The notes below the pieces were generated by a model. It saw only the letters and a program-made list of their open reading frames with translations, did not search any database and had not been told where the DNA came from. From Magnetovibrio sp. PR-2 (GTDB lineage Bacteria; Pseudomonadota; Alphaproteobacteria; Rhodospirillales; Magnetovibrionaceae), in contig NZ_JBAHUR010000001.1 of the NCBI RefSeq assembly GCF_036689815.1, forward strand, positions 1-64,000: a stretch of DNA of 64,000 bases. Reading direction: 5' to 3'. How positions within the stretch are numbered: position 1 is the first letter of the stretch; every line of letters starts with the position of its first letter. Both the position numbers and the translations under genes were made by a program. This document shows positions 17,687 to 26,289 of this stretch, piece after piece.

Positions 17687-18553
17687 TTATTTTTTATCCT
17701 TCGGTGACAGAACACCATGGATGCGGCCCGGTGCGGATTTTGTGGCCCCGCCGGGTTGCCTTTGGGTTGTCCCCTTCACCGCAGCCCCTTCACAACTGTT
17801 CAGGCGGCTGATCCCGGTGTTGAGATCAATATCGGCGCTGCACCCGTTCACTTGAGAGCTGCCGCGCTTAATTCTAACCGATCCCGTCAAGCGAGCAAGA
17901 CCAGTTGGCACATTATATGCACCGCGATCAGAAAATACCTGTTCGCGTGCCGTGTCAATGCGCACGTTATCAAAAGCTTCAATAAGTTGAACCTGGGTCT
18001 TGCCGTCTTTGCCCTTTTCAAAGTGTGCCGTTAAGACGTCTGCACGGATACGTTTGTCGGTGCGTGCCGCTTGTGCGCCACCGCGCGCCACGGCCAAATT
18101 GCGCTGGTCCCAAAACTCCAACTGGCCCTTGGCAATGATCACATCGCCGCCGGAAATCAGCTTCACCGGGTTGCCGTCTTTGAGCACCACCACCGCGCGA
18201 TCCACATCATACACCGCGTGCCCACCCGTTGCGATGCGTCCGGGCGAGCGGATCTGCACATTGCCGATCGCGTCCAAGCGAATAATCTCGCTGCCGTTGT
18301 CACCGCCTTCGCGATAGTAAGCCCGCATTTCATCGGCATCGATGGTCATATTGCCTTGGGTCGCTTTCGCCGGACCTGAGGCGATGAACAGCTGTTGCTC
18401 TTGGCGCCATTCGATGCCGCCCGAGGCATCGATGCTGATGGGTTGATCGTTTGAACCGTTCGACAAGTTCAGGCCCTGGGCTGAAACTTGGTCGGTGAAC
18501 AAGGCCCCACTGATGCAGGCCAAAGCTAAAATCCGTGTGAACACACGCATCAT
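17687..18553 (-). CDS. lptA: LPS transport periplasmic bridge protein
   Basis: A 288-residue protein with a signal peptide (residues 1-25, cleavage after VSA) and an OstA/LptA beta-jellyroll region, seen in the repeats SIDASGGIEWRQEQQLFIASG, ATQGNMTIDADEMRAYY and LTAHFEKGKDG. It forms the periplasmic filament that carries LPS between LptC and LptD. Its ATG overlaps the lptC stop by four bases (ATGA), so the two are probably translationally coupled. At 288 residues it is longer than E. coli LptA because of a C-terminal tail rich in Gly, Gln and Lys. Confidence 0.93.
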   Translation of the reverse strand: MMRVFTRILALACISGALFTDQVSAQGLNLSNGSNDQPISIDASGGIEWRQEQQLFIASGPAKATQGNMTIDADEMRAYYREGGDNGSEIIRLDAIGNVQIRSPGRIATGGHAVYDVDRAVVVLKDGNPVKLISGGDVIIAKGQLEFWDQRNLAVARGGAQAARTDKRIRADVLTAHFEKGKDGKTQVQLIEAFDNVRIDTAREQVFSDRGAYNVPTGLARLTGSVRIKRGSSQVNGCSADIDLNTGISRLNSCEGAAVKGTTQRQPGGATKSAPGRIHGVLSPKDKK

Positions 18554-19317
18554 TTTGATGCTCCACTATCTCGATCACCGCCCCGTTTGGCTTGGGACGG
18601 ATACAAAACCAATTGGGCCGGACCCGTAAAGTGGATCACATTGCCCTTTTCTAAAAGTTGAAGACCCCGGGACGTCAATTCCCCGAACGGGCCGTGACCC
18701 GCCACAGGCGTTTCACTGAGCGCCGTGGATTTTCGCAAGTCGACGTTCAGCTCTTGGGTGGATATTTCATAGCCGGTGTCGTGAAACAGGTTCACCGTGC
18801 CTTCCAATTCAAGCCGCTGGCGATTTTCGAAAAAGCGACCGTTATCAGCTGTCAGTACCAACCAAGTGCCATCGTCCAGGGTCAGATCGGCTTTGGGCAT
18901 TTCCATGCGGACCAAACCATCCAGGGACGTATCGATGCGGGCCAAATCCGCTGTGATGGAATAGGGTTGGCGGTTATCGTCCGTGCCCATAAAGCGCGCG
19001 TTGTCCACGCCCGGCTCCGTTGTGCCGGACAAGCGCACCGACGAAAAACCGATGCGGAAGGTATCTTCACCCTTAAGCTGCGGCCACACCACGATCAACG
19101 CAACCAGACCCAGTGCCAAAAACGGCAACAGCAGTTTCATCAGGCGCACGAAACGGGAATACCCCCCGCTGCCCCCCATACGCCGGCGATGTTCTTGCGC
19201 CGCACGGTAGGCATCGTCATCGCCGCCGACCAAATTGGACGCCAAAGGCGCCGCCTTGCCCCCCGCACCATAGGCGGTGGCGGGCGATTTATCCTGAGTG
19301 CCGGGGCCGTTCACCAT
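18550..19317 (-). CDS. lptC: LPS export inner-membrane protein
   Basis: A 255-residue bitopic protein from the ATG at 19317; this start shares one base with the kdsD stop (TAATG), which supports it over the longer frame to 19386. A Gly/Ala-rich cytoplasmic segment is followed by one transmembrane helix (LLLPFLALGLVALIVVWPQL, about residues 63-82) and a periplasmic LptC domain (SVRLSGTTEPGVDNARFMG; LDDGTWLVLTADNG). LptC receives LPS from LptB2FG and delivers it to LptA. It is coupled to both flanking genes. Confidence 0.93.
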   Translation of the reverse strand: MVNGPGTQDKSPATAYGAGGKAAPLASNLVGGDDDAYRAAQEHRRRMGGSGGYSRFVRLMKLLLPFLALGLVALIVVWPQLKGEDTFRIGFSSVRLSGTTEPGVDNARFMGTDDNRQPYSITADLARIDTSLDGLVRMEMPKADLTLDDGTWLVLTADNGRFFENRQRLELEGTVNLFHDTGYEISTQELNVDLRKSTALSETPVAGHGPFGELTSRGLQLLEKGNVIHFTGPAQLVLYPSQAKRGGDRDSGASK

Positions 19318-20297
19318 TAGGCTACACCTGCACGCAAACAATCGTGAATGTGCAAAATGCCTGCGGGCTTGCCGTCTTCCACGCAAAACAGGGCCGTGAT
19401 CTTACGTTCGTTCATAATCGCCAGCGCTTCACTGGCGATTTGGGACGGCTGAACCGTGACGCAGCCTTCGGTCATCACGTCCTGGGCGGTCTGGTTGATC
19501 AAATCCGAGCTCATATGACGGCGCAAGTCGCCATCCGTGATAATCCCGGCCAAGCCGCCGTCGGCGTTTTTCACACCGACAACACCAAAACTTTTTTGTG
19601 TCATAACAATCAAAGCATCCGACATGGGCGTCGCCATATCGATCAAGGGCACTTGGTCGCCCGCGTGCATCAAATCAGCGACTTTGAGCAGGCGTTGACC
19701 CAGTTTTCCACCGGGATGGTATTTTTGAAAGTCTTGAGCCGTAAAGCCTTTGCGATCCAACAAACACACCGCCAACGCATCCCCCAAAGCCAACATCTGG
19801 GTGGTCGAGGTCGTCGGTGCCAAACCAATGGAGCACGCTTCGGGGCTGTTGGGCGGCACCAAAGCCACATCGGACGCTTCGGCCAAAGTCGAGCCGGCGC
19901 CCCGGGTCATGCCGATCAGACCGATGCGATGGCGGCGGGTAAAGGCGATGATGTCACTGAGCTCTGACGTTTCACCGGAATTGGACAAGGCAATAACCAC
20001 ATCGTCGGTCTGAATCATGCCAAGATCACCGTGGCTGGCTTCGCCGGGGTGGACAAAAAAAGCAGGCTGTCCTGTGGACGCCATAGTCGCCGCGATTTTG
20101 TTGCCCACATGGCCGCTTTTGCCCATGCCGGTAACGACCACGCGCCCGGTGGCTTGATCAATCAAATCCAACGCGGCAATGAACGGACCGTCTAAGCTAT
20201 CGGCCAAAGCTTCAAGGGCTACGGCCTCAGTCTTCAGAACATCCCGCGCCGCTTGCAAATCGTTCGGCGCTTGGGTCTTGGTGTTGGTTTGCGCCAT
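19317..20297 (-). CDS. kdsD: D-arabinose 5-phosphate isomerase
   Basis: A 326-residue KpsF/GutQ-type isomerase from the ATG at 20297. A SIS domain fills about residues 40-175 (VVTGMGKSGHVGNKIAATMAS; ALSNSGETSEL), and two CBS domains fill 200-326. It converts ribulose 5-phosphate to arabinose 5-phosphate, the first committed step to Kdo for the LPS inner core. It sits directly before lptC, so Kdo supply and LPS export are linked. The stop overlaps the lptC start by one base. Confidence 0.95.
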   Translation of the reverse strand: MAQTNTKTQAPNDLQAARDVLKTEAVALEALADSLDGPFIAALDLIDQATGRVVVTGMGKSGHVGNKIAATMASTGQPAFFVHPGEASHGDLGMIQTDDVVIALSNSGETSELSDIIAFTRRHRIGLIGMTRGAGSTLAEASDVALVPPNSPEACSIGLAPTTSTTQMLALGDALAVCLLDRKGFTAQDFQKYHPGGKLGQRLLKVADLMHAGDQVPLIDMATPMSDALIVMTQKSFGVVGVKNADGGLAGIITDGDLRRHMSSDLINQTAQDVMTEGCVTVQPSQIASEALAIMNERKITALFCVEDGKPAGILHIHDCLRAGVA

Positions 20298-20354
20298 TTG
20301 CGGCGTGCTCCCACATCTTGCCAGAGCCGCTGTCAAAGCGGCATGAAACGGGCC

Positions 20355-20993
20355 TTACTTGTGGGCGAAAATGTCGTATTCGGCCCAGCCCAGAATATCC
20401 AAATCGGTGCGCGTGTGGAGAAAATCGAAGCAACTTTGCGCCATTTCAAAACGGCCTTCGCGCGCCAACATCTCCATCAATTTTTCGCGGACTTTGTGTA
20501 AATACAGAACATCCGTCGCCGCGTAAACCAATTGCTCTTTGCTCAAGTCCTCTTTGCCCCAGTCGGACGACTGCTGTTCTTTGGAAATGTCGATGCCCAC
20601 CAACTCGCGGCAAACATCTTTATAGCCATGGCGGTCGGTATAGGTGCGTGCGATTTTAGACGCAATCTTGGTGCAAAATACGGGATTCACACGAATGCCC
20701 AAATTGGCCTTCAGCGACATCACGTCAAAACGCGCGAAGTGAAAGATTTTGACGATGCTTTCATCTTCGAACAGTTTTTTGAGGTTCGGCGCTTCGGTTT
20801 GGCCCAGCGCAATCTGCACCAAATGACAAACCCCGTCACCGCCCGACAGTTGAACCAAACACAAGCGATCGCGGCCCACCTGCAGCCCCATGGCTTCGCA
20901 GTCCACGGCAATAGCGTCTTTGAATTCGAGACCTTCGGGTAAATCGTTCTTATAAAAATGAATTTCCGGGTTGGTCATGACCGGGTTTTGCAT
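20355..20993 (-). CDS. Ribonuclease D-like 3'-5' exonuclease
   Basis: A 212-residue protein from the ATG at 20993 (AAAGG just upstream); longer and shorter starts at 21029 and 20978 are possible. It has the DEDD exonuclease core: AIAVDCEAMG carries the DxE of motif I, IVKIFHFARFDV is motif II, and YAATDVLYLHKV is motif III with Tyr/Asp. Unlike E. coli RNase D it lacks the HRDC domains. Family knowledge suggests trimming of tRNA or other structured RNA 3' ends. It starts the kdsD/lptC/lptA/lptB/rpoN block, 57 bases before kdsD. Confidence 0.9.
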   Translation of the reverse strand: MQNPVMTNPEIHFYKNDLPEGLEFKDAIAVDCEAMGLQVGRDRLCLVQLSGGDGVCHLVQIALGQTEAPNLKKLFEDESIVKIFHFARFDVMSLKANLGIRVNPVFCTKIASKIARTYTDRHGYKDVCRELVGIDISKEQQSSDWGKEDLSKEQLVYAATDVLYLHKVREKLMEMLAREGRFEMAQSCFDFLHTRTDLDILGWAEYDIFAHK

Positions 20994-21169
20994 GGGTAGG
21001 GCCTTTCTCGTTTCGAAGCGGCGGGCCACAAAATGTCAAAACACGCAGGCCCCCGAAGTGGGCCTATATGGTAAATTATATGAGCAAAGTGTAAAGCACT
21101 GAGAAGAAATGATGACCCAAGGCGAAGCCGGCCTAAACACAGCCTGGGCAACTTTTTAAATTGAAGAGA

Positions 21170-21256
21170 TGGTGCCCAGGAGAAGACTCGAACTTCCACG
21201 GCCTTGCGGCCACAGGTACCTGAAACCTGCGCGTCTACCAATTCCGCCACCTGGGC
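21170..21256 (-). tRNA. tRNA-Leu (CAG)
   Basis: The minus strand gives an 87-base class II tRNA. Acceptor GCCCAGG pairs with CCTGGGC, discriminator A and encoded CCA. The anticodon stem CAGGT/ACCTG encloses TTCAGGT, so the anticodon is CAG. A long variable arm (GTGGCCGCAAGGCCGT) and a T loop TTCGAGT complete it. Confidence 0.97.
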
Positions 21257-21551
21257 ATTTGTCGATGGGGACCAAACATGAGGGCCCTTTGGATCGGTGG
21301 CGCATGAACTAAAGGGCTGGGCGGGGGTTGTCAACTCCGATGTGCACGCCGGGTTCATTTTTCTGAAATTAATCGGTTTTTCATCAGCCAAAGGACGAAC
21401 TCAGTGCGTGGAAAACGCTAATTCACGCAGACTTTGTCCAAATCCTGTGAAAAGTACCATTTTTGCTGAATTGGCACTTGAGCTTTGCGCCCTGAAAGAC
21501 GAATATCTCCCCAGAATTTTTACCCCAGTTGGCACACCTCGGGAGGACATC

Positions 21552-22583
21552 ATGGCAGGTCGCTTGGTCACAGTTTTTGGTGGAAACGGTTTTGTTGGAC
21601 GGCACATTGTGCAACGTCTGGCCCAGCAAGGCGACCGTGTACGCATTGCCTGTCGCGACCCCGAAGCCGCCATCGGCTTAAAGCCCCTGGGTGAACCCGG
21701 CCAAATCCTGCCGATCAAAGCCAACATCACCAACGCAGCAGAAGTCGAAGCCGCCGTGGCGGGTGCCGACGCCGTCATCAACTGCGTTGGTTTGCTGGCC
21801 CCGGCTGGGCGCAACACATTTGAAAACGCCCACGTGGCGGGTGCGGGCAACGTCGCCAAGGCCGCCAAAGCTGCGGGTGCTTTGGGCTTTGTGCAAATCT
21901 CTGCCCTCGGCGCAGACTTAGACAGCCCGTCTAGCTACGCAAAAACCAAAGCCGCTGGCGAAGCCGCCGTCTTGGACGCCTTCCCCGAAGCCGTGATTTT
22001 GCGCCCGTCCATCATCGTCGGCCCAGAAGACGGGTTCTTGAACCTGTTCGCCGCCCTGTCGCGTTGGAGCCCGATCATTCCGATCCTGGGCACACCACTG
22101 TTGCCGAAGCTGTCCATGGAGCCCGGTGAAGACACCCACTGGCGCTTCCCGAACTTCAGTTTCTCCGCCTTTGGCGGCACCAAGTTCCAGCCGATCTATG
22201 TCGGTGATGTGGCCCAAGCCGCCGTCAATGCCCTCAGCGACACCAACGCACCCGGCAAAGTCTTCGAATTGGCGGGACCGCGCGTGCTGAGCTCGCGACG
22301 TTTGATGCGCATCATGCTCAAAATCACACAGCGTTCGCGCATGTTGGTGCCGTTCCCGCTGCCCATCGCGTCCATCGTCGGCTTTTTTGCCGAATTCATT
22401 CCCGGCAAGCCGCTGACCCGCGATCAAGTCACGCTGTTGAAATCCAACAATGTCTTGAGTGGCGAAAACCCCGGTGCACAAGCGTTGGGCGTTGAGCCGG
22501 TGGACATCGAATCGGTCCTGCCGGGCTATCTCAGCACCTACAAGCCGCCGTCCGGCCGCCGTCTGCGCACCAACGAATTTTAA
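21552..22583 (+). CDS. NDUFA9-like NAD(P)-binding protein of complex I
   Basis: A 343-residue short-chain-like reductase from the ATG at 21552, which follows GGGAGGA. The N-terminus VTVFGGNGFVGRHIVQRL is the Rossmann dinucleotide loop. DAVINCVGLLA and SYAKTKAAGEAAV (YxxxK-like) follow, and FQPIYVGDVAQAAV lies in the atypical C-terminal half. This subgroup is the bacterial counterpart of the mitochondrial complex I subunit NDUFA9, common in alphaproteobacteria. It probably has a structural or assembly role rather than a catalytic one. It is followed eight bases later by the GDCCVxC protein gene. Confidence 0.9.
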   Translation: MAGRLVTVFGGNGFVGRHIVQRLAQQGDRVRIACRDPEAAIGLKPLGEPGQILPIKANITNAAEVEAAVAGADAVINCVGLLAPAGRNTFENAHVAGAGNVAKAAKAAGALGFVQISALGADLDSPSSYAKTKAAGEAAVLDAFPEAVILRPSIIVGPEDGFLNLFAALSRWSPIIPILGTPLLPKLSMEPGEDTHWRFPNFSFSAFGGTKFQPIYVGDVAQAAVNALSDTNAPGKVFELAGPRVLSSRRLMRIMLKITQRSRMLVPFPLPIASIVGFFAEFIPGKPLTRDQVTLLKSNNVLSGENPGAQALGVEPVDIESVLPGYLSTYKPPSGRRLRTNEF

Positions 22584-22590
22584 GCCGATC

Positions 22591-22806
22591 ATGGCGATCA
22601 AGCTGACCAGTGCCATCACGTGTCCCGAATGCGGACATGTGGAAACAGAAACCATGCCCACGAACGCGTGTCAGTATTTTTATGACTGCAAAGGCTGCGG
22701 TGCGGTCTTAAAGCCCAAGCATGGAGATTGCTGCGTCTATTGTTCTTACGCAGACACACCCTGCCCACCCATCCAAGAGGGTTCGAGCTGCTGTCCCGGA
22801 AAATGA
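22591..22806 (+). CDS. GDCCVxC-domain small Cys-rich protein
   Basis: A 71-residue protein from the ATG at 22591, eight bases after the NDUFA9-like stop. It has paired cysteines CPECGH near the N-terminus, CKGCG in the middle, and the family signature GDCCVYCSYADTPCPP, ending in CCPGK. Homologues are annotated GDCCVxC-domain (seleno)proteins and often lie near mercury or redox genes; the function is unproven. Here the variable position is Tyr, not selenocysteine. A zinc-ribbon or metal-binding role is likely from the Cys spacing. Confidence 0.85.
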   Translation: MAIKLTSAITCPECGHVETETMPTNACQYFYDCKGCGAVLKPKHGDCCVYCSYADTPCPPIQEGSSCCPGK

Positions 22807-22820
22807 AGGATGCTTAGGAA

Positions 22821-23192
22821 CTAGTTGCTTGCGCCACTGCCGTCGGTCTTCAGCCCCCGGGCTGCGGCCACGATTAGCTCGCCGTATTCGCGCAAGAACA
22901 CAGAGCCGCGCACGGTGCGCTGGATCAGGACCGAACGCCGATCTTGCTCATCGACTTTGCGGCGCACCAGTTCCATATCGCCCAAGCGATCAATGGCGCG
23001 GGTGATGGCGGGTTTGGAAACTTTCAGGGTATCGGCCAAACCGCGCACGGTGTGCGGCGGCGGGGTCAGATAAACTGTCAACAACAGAGCCATTTGGCGC
23101 GCGGTCAAATCCGGTGCATCGAGACGCACACTGTTGACGATGGCACGACGCCACAGATCCAAGGCATCCAGTTCAGTCAGTTCGATGGACAT
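22821..23192 (-). CDS. MarR family transcriptional regulator
   Basis: A 123-residue winged-helix regulator. The helix-turn-helix is TVRGLADTLKVSKPAITRAIDRL, and the wing contains the conserved DEQDRRSVLIQRT (D-x-R-S/R pattern). It lacks some of the N-terminal dimer helix of longer MarR proteins. Its target is unknown. It lies tail to tail with the GDCCVxC gene and upstream of leucyl aminopeptidase on the same strand, 81 bases away, so it could act on either. Confidence 0.9.
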   Translation of the reverse strand: MSIELTELDALDLWRRAIVNSVRLDAPDLTARQMALLLTVYLTPPPHTVRGLADTLKVSKPAITRAIDRLGDMELVRRKVDEQDRRSVLIQRTVRGSVFLREYGELIVAAARGLKTDGSGASN

Positions 23193-23273
23193 CGGCCAAT
23201 GGCCCCCTCTGCGTGCGAATCGTTACGAAAGCGTTTTATTAGTACCTGAGGGTTCGCTTGGGGGCAAGCCCGT

Positions 23274-24683
23274 TCAGGCTCCGTAACGATGTTTTAGGGC
23301 CTCGAACATGGCGCGCATGGACATGGCTTCCCCACCTTCGGGTTTGCCGGGACTGGTTGAGAGATTCCAGCCCATCAAATCCACGTGTGCCCATGAAATA
23401 CCCTCCCCCACAAAGGCTTCCAGAAACAGCGCCGCCATAATTGCGCCGCCGTAAGGGCCGTCCGTGTCGTTTTTGAGATCCGCCACTTTGCTCTTTGTCG
23501 CTTTTTTATAGGGCTGGTGCAGCGGCAACGGCCACACCGGATCGGCGGCACGGGTGCCGCCGTGTAAGATGTCTTCGGCCAACTGGTTGTCGTTGCAAAA
23601 CAACGCCGGCAAATCGGTACCCAGTGCGACCCTTGCCGCCCCCGTGAGCGTGGCAAAATCCAAAATCAAGTCCGGCTGGTCTTCAGACGCCAAAGCCAAA
23701 GCGTCGGCCAAGATCACCCGGCCTTCCGCGTCCGTGTGGCCGATTTCGACACTTAAGCCCTTGCGCGTGGCAATCACGTCTTGGGGACGCATGGCGGCAC
23801 CGGACACCGAATTTTCCACGGCTGCAATGATCACCCGCAAACGCACGTTGAGCTCGGCGGCCATAATCATCGACGCCAGGCCCAGCGCGTGTGCCGCGCC
23901 GCCCATGTCTTTTTTCATCAATTTCATGGCCGACGCCGGTTTGATGTCGAGCCCGCCGGTATCGAACGTCACACCCTTGCCCACCAGAGTGACCTTGGGC
24001 GCGTCTTCTGGCCCCCACATGAACTCCGCCAAGCGCGGCGCGCGATTTTCTTCTGCCCCGCGGCCCACAGCGTAAACGGCGGGGAAACCTTCGCGGATCA
24101 AATCGACGCCAACCACTTCGGCGAACTCAGCGCCCGAAGCTTCCGCCAATTCCTGCGCGGCTTGGGTAAGTTCTGCCGGGCCCAAGTCGGACGCCGGGGT
24201 ATTGATCAAATCACGCACCAGCTTGGTCGCTCCGAACGCGCCGCGCACCGCATCGCGGTCGCAGGCTTCGGGCCAGACCAATGTGCGTTTCGGCTCATCC
24301 TCGCCGTCGTCTTCGTCGGATTTGGAAAAGTAGCGATCATATTTGTAGGACGCTAAGGCAAAGCCCAGCGCCACATCGTAGGCATCTTGGGGCCCCAACT
24401 CGGTCGAGACCTCCCACGCGCCGTTGCTCAAACCCTTGAACAAAGACGCCCAAGCCCAAGGCCCACCGCGCCCGTCATTGCCGCCAATGACATACACTGC
24501 GCCGCCCAGACCATCGGCGTTGGGCAACAAAGCCGTCTGACCGCCCTTGCCTGAAAAGCCACTGTCACCAAGCCACGCTTTGACGCTGTCGTCTTGCCCC
24601 TCCAGCCAAGCGGCGTAGGCGTCCTCGCGAACAGCTTCGACAGGGCGGGCGTTCTCATCGGGATCGGTTAGGCAGTTGGGCAT
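23274..24683 (-). CDS. Leucyl aminopeptidase, M17 family
   Basis: A 469-residue cytoplasmic dizinc aminopeptidase. The N-terminal half is divergent, as usual. The catalytic half has VGKGVTFDTGG (metal-binding Lys and Asp), MKKDMGGAA and the M17 signature HTDAEGRVILADAL near residue 314. The enzyme releases N-terminal residues from peptides in protein turnover. It resembles the alphaproteobacterial branch of M17 rather than E. coli PepA. No partner gene is evident, apart from an upstream tRNA-Ser and a downstream MarR gene. Confidence 0.94.
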   Translation of the reverse strand: MPNCLTDPDENARPVEAVREDAYAAWLEGQDDSVKAWLGDSGFSGKGGQTALLPNADGLGGAVYVIGGNDGRGGPWAWASLFKGLSNGAWEVSTELGPQDAYDVALGFALASYKYDRYFSKSDEDDGEDEPKRTLVWPEACDRDAVRGAFGATKLVRDLINTPASDLGPAELTQAAQELAEASGAEFAEVVGVDLIREGFPAVYAVGRGAEENRAPRLAEFMWGPEDAPKVTLVGKGVTFDTGGLDIKPASAMKLMKKDMGGAAHALGLASMIMAAELNVRLRVIIAAVENSVSGAAMRPQDVIATRKGLSVEIGHTDAEGRVILADALALASEDQPDLILDFATLTGAARVALGTDLPALFCNDNQLAEDILHGGTRAADPVWPLPLHQPYKKATKSKVADLKNDTDGPYGGAIMAALFLEAFVGEGISWAHVDLMGWNLSTSPGKPEGGEAMSMRAMFEALKHRYGA

Positions 24684-24820
24684 GGCGTTAAGTCCTCGTG
24701 TTGCGAATCTTTAGAGAGAATCTAGCGTGTCTGAGGGTGTGCGCAAAGGGTGGGGTTCGCTGAAATAATCCCTTCGGCGTTTCGCCGAACACGGGTTTCA
24801 TCCCGGACCCCACCAACGAT

Positions 24821-24856
24821 AAAACCCAAGACCCCGGTTTGGGGTCTTGGGTTTTA
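24821..24856 (-). terminator. Rho-independent terminator of tRNA-Ser
   Basis: AAAACCCAAGACCCC pairs perfectly with GGGGTCTTGGGTTTT around GGTTT. On the minus strand it lies directly after the tRNA CCA and ends in T residues. Confidence 0.85.
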
Positions 24857-24946
<90 letters not shown>

Positions 24947-25089
24947 ATAAGGTGCGCGCGCAAACTAACCAAGGCAGCTTGGAAGATCAAGCGCTTCTGC
25001 AGTTTTCTTTGAACATTTTTTTACCCGCGCCCGCCCAGCTGTGAGCTTTGTCAATGACCCCTGCCCTGCGAAGCCCTACACTGGGCCTT

Positions 25090-25602
25090 ATGAAGCGGAT
25101 TCTTTTCATGTTGGGCATCGTGCTGCTGAGCGTCGCGTTCTTGATCACGGGGGCGGAAATGGCCACGCGCGTGACGCTCGCCGAAACACCTGAAGGGCGG
25201 AAATTCTTGGTTTCCACTTGGCTGGTCTGGCAAACCGTCGCACCGCAAAGCTTCGCCGCCATCCAAGACCATGCCCAAATCACGCTGATCCGCACCCTCA
25301 CCCTCCTCCCCGGGTGGATTTTGTTCGGCGTGCCCGGCCTTGTCCTGGTCGCCCTGTTTCGCAAAACCGACCCCAACAGCCTGTCCGATGAAGAATTCAA
25401 GGAACACGAGGAATCCCTCTATTTGATCGATAAGTTGGCCGCCGCAGCCGAAAAAGAAGACCTGTCCCATATGCCCGACGACCTGACCTTCACGGATCCG
25501 GACGACGTTGTGCCCGCCGAAGACCACTACGCTCAAAATCCGGTGGAAGACGATCTGCTGCCGGACAGGGACTACTTGTTGGGCCCCAATCAAAAGCCCT
25601 GA
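25090..25602 (+). CDS. Two-helix membrane protein, unknown function
   Basis: I do not recognise this 170-residue protein. From the ATG at 25090 it has an N-terminal transmembrane segment (ILFMLGIVLLSVAFLITGA), an extracytoplasmic stretch of about 45 residues (ETPEGRKFLVSTWLVWQTV), and a second segment (LLPGWILFGVPGLVLVALF). The C-terminal third is soluble and very acidic (DPNSLSDEEFKEHEE; DPDDVVPAEDHYAQ). The layout suggests an inner-membrane protein with a cytoplasmic tail. It stands between tRNA-Ser and a receiver-domain gene and has no evident operon partners. A start at 25048 is possible but less likely. Confidence 0.65.
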   Translation: MKRILFMLGIVLLSVAFLITGAEMATRVTLAETPEGRKFLVSTWLVWQTVAPQSFAAIQDHAQITLIRTLTLLPGWILFGVPGLVLVALFRKTDPNSLSDEEFKEHEESLYLIDKLAAAAEKEDLSHMPDDLTFTDPDDVVPAEDHYAQNPVEDDLLPDRDYLLGPNQKP

Positions 25603-25726
25603 GCCGTTTTCAGATGCACAATGCATTTGCATTTTGCAATGCACAACGCCAATCCATGCGCGCGTGTGCAAAACGCACATCAACACCTTTCATAAAAATG
25701 TCATGATTTCAAAGTCTTGAGCACAC

Positions 25727-25752
25727 TGTGCCAAATCGCAAACCCTGGCACA
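25727..25752. repeat. Inverted repeat upstream of receiver gene
   Basis: TGTGCCA (25727-25733) and TGGCACA (25746-25752) are perfect inverted arms 12 bases apart. The right arm is also the -24 element of the sigma-54 promoter match. The repeat could be an activator or repressor site. Confidence 0.4.
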
Positions 25753-25761
25753 GCCTTCGCA
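25746..25761 (+). promoter_or_regulatory. Sigma-54 promoter candidate
   Basis: TGGCACAGCCTTCGCA fits the consensus TGGCACG-N4-TTGCA with correct spacing: GG at -24 and GC at -12 are present, and only one -12 base and the weak seventh position differ. Transcription would start near 25773, about 35 bases before the receiver gene. Confidence 0.6.
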
Positions 25762-25807
25762 TACATATGACGAAACAAACAAGACACATGCTCTGAGGAC
25801 CTGCCCC

Positions 25808-26230
25808 ATGAACATTTCCCGCTTGCGCACGAACCCCGGCACCCGCGTGCTAATCGCCAACGAAGACCCGTTGGAAGCCATGGCGTTGGAAAGCCTCTTG
25901 CGGATTGAGCGCAATTGCGAGACGCGCATCACCACGGACATGCGCGAGGTCCTCGCCATGCACGAATGCTGGCCCTTCGACATGCTGTTTTTGGACATGC
26001 AGAACGAAACCCTTGACGGTCTGAAGGTCGTTGACCAACTGGGTCACGCCATCCGCAAGGCAGAGTTGACTTTGGTGGCCCTGGTGCACAGAGGGTCGGA
26101 ACAAGTTCGTTTGGCGAGCCTCGCGTCCGGCGCCGTGGCGACGCTGGCCAAACCCATCGACCACAATCAAGCCACCGCGCAAATCAACCGCGCGTTTAGC
26201 CTGATGCCGGTGCGGGCCAATTCGTTTTAA
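25808..26230 (+). CDS. Stand-alone response-regulator receiver protein
   Basis: A 140-residue CheY-like protein with no output domain. VLIANEDPLEAMALESLL holds the acidic pocket, DMLFLDMQNETLDG the phospho-acceptor Asp, LVALVHRGS the switch Ser/Thr region and ATLAKPID the conserved Lys-Pro. The N-terminal strand begins after a 12-residue basic leader. ATG at 25808 follows GAGGA. No kinase is adjacent. A near-consensus sigma-54 promoter lies about 50 bases upstream, so its expression is probably activator-dependent. Role unknown: it could be a phosphorelay intermediate or act by protein contact. Confidence 0.85.
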   Translation: MNISRLRTNPGTRVLIANEDPLEAMALESLLRIERNCETRITTDMREVLAMHECWPFDMLFLDMQNETLDGLKVVDQLGHAIRKAELTLVALVHRGSEQVRLASLASGAVATLAKPIDHNQATAQINRAFSLMPVRANSF

Positions 26231-26289
26231 GATCCAGTTTCTTCTTGAGAGAGAGAAGGAACAGCGCGGGTGACAAACTAGGTTCAGGC

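Noticed and set aside
20975-21391. Minus-strand frame of 138 codons across tRNA-Leu
   Set aside because: It is a translation of the tRNA and flanks (VAELVDAQVSGTCG pattern), a known artefact.
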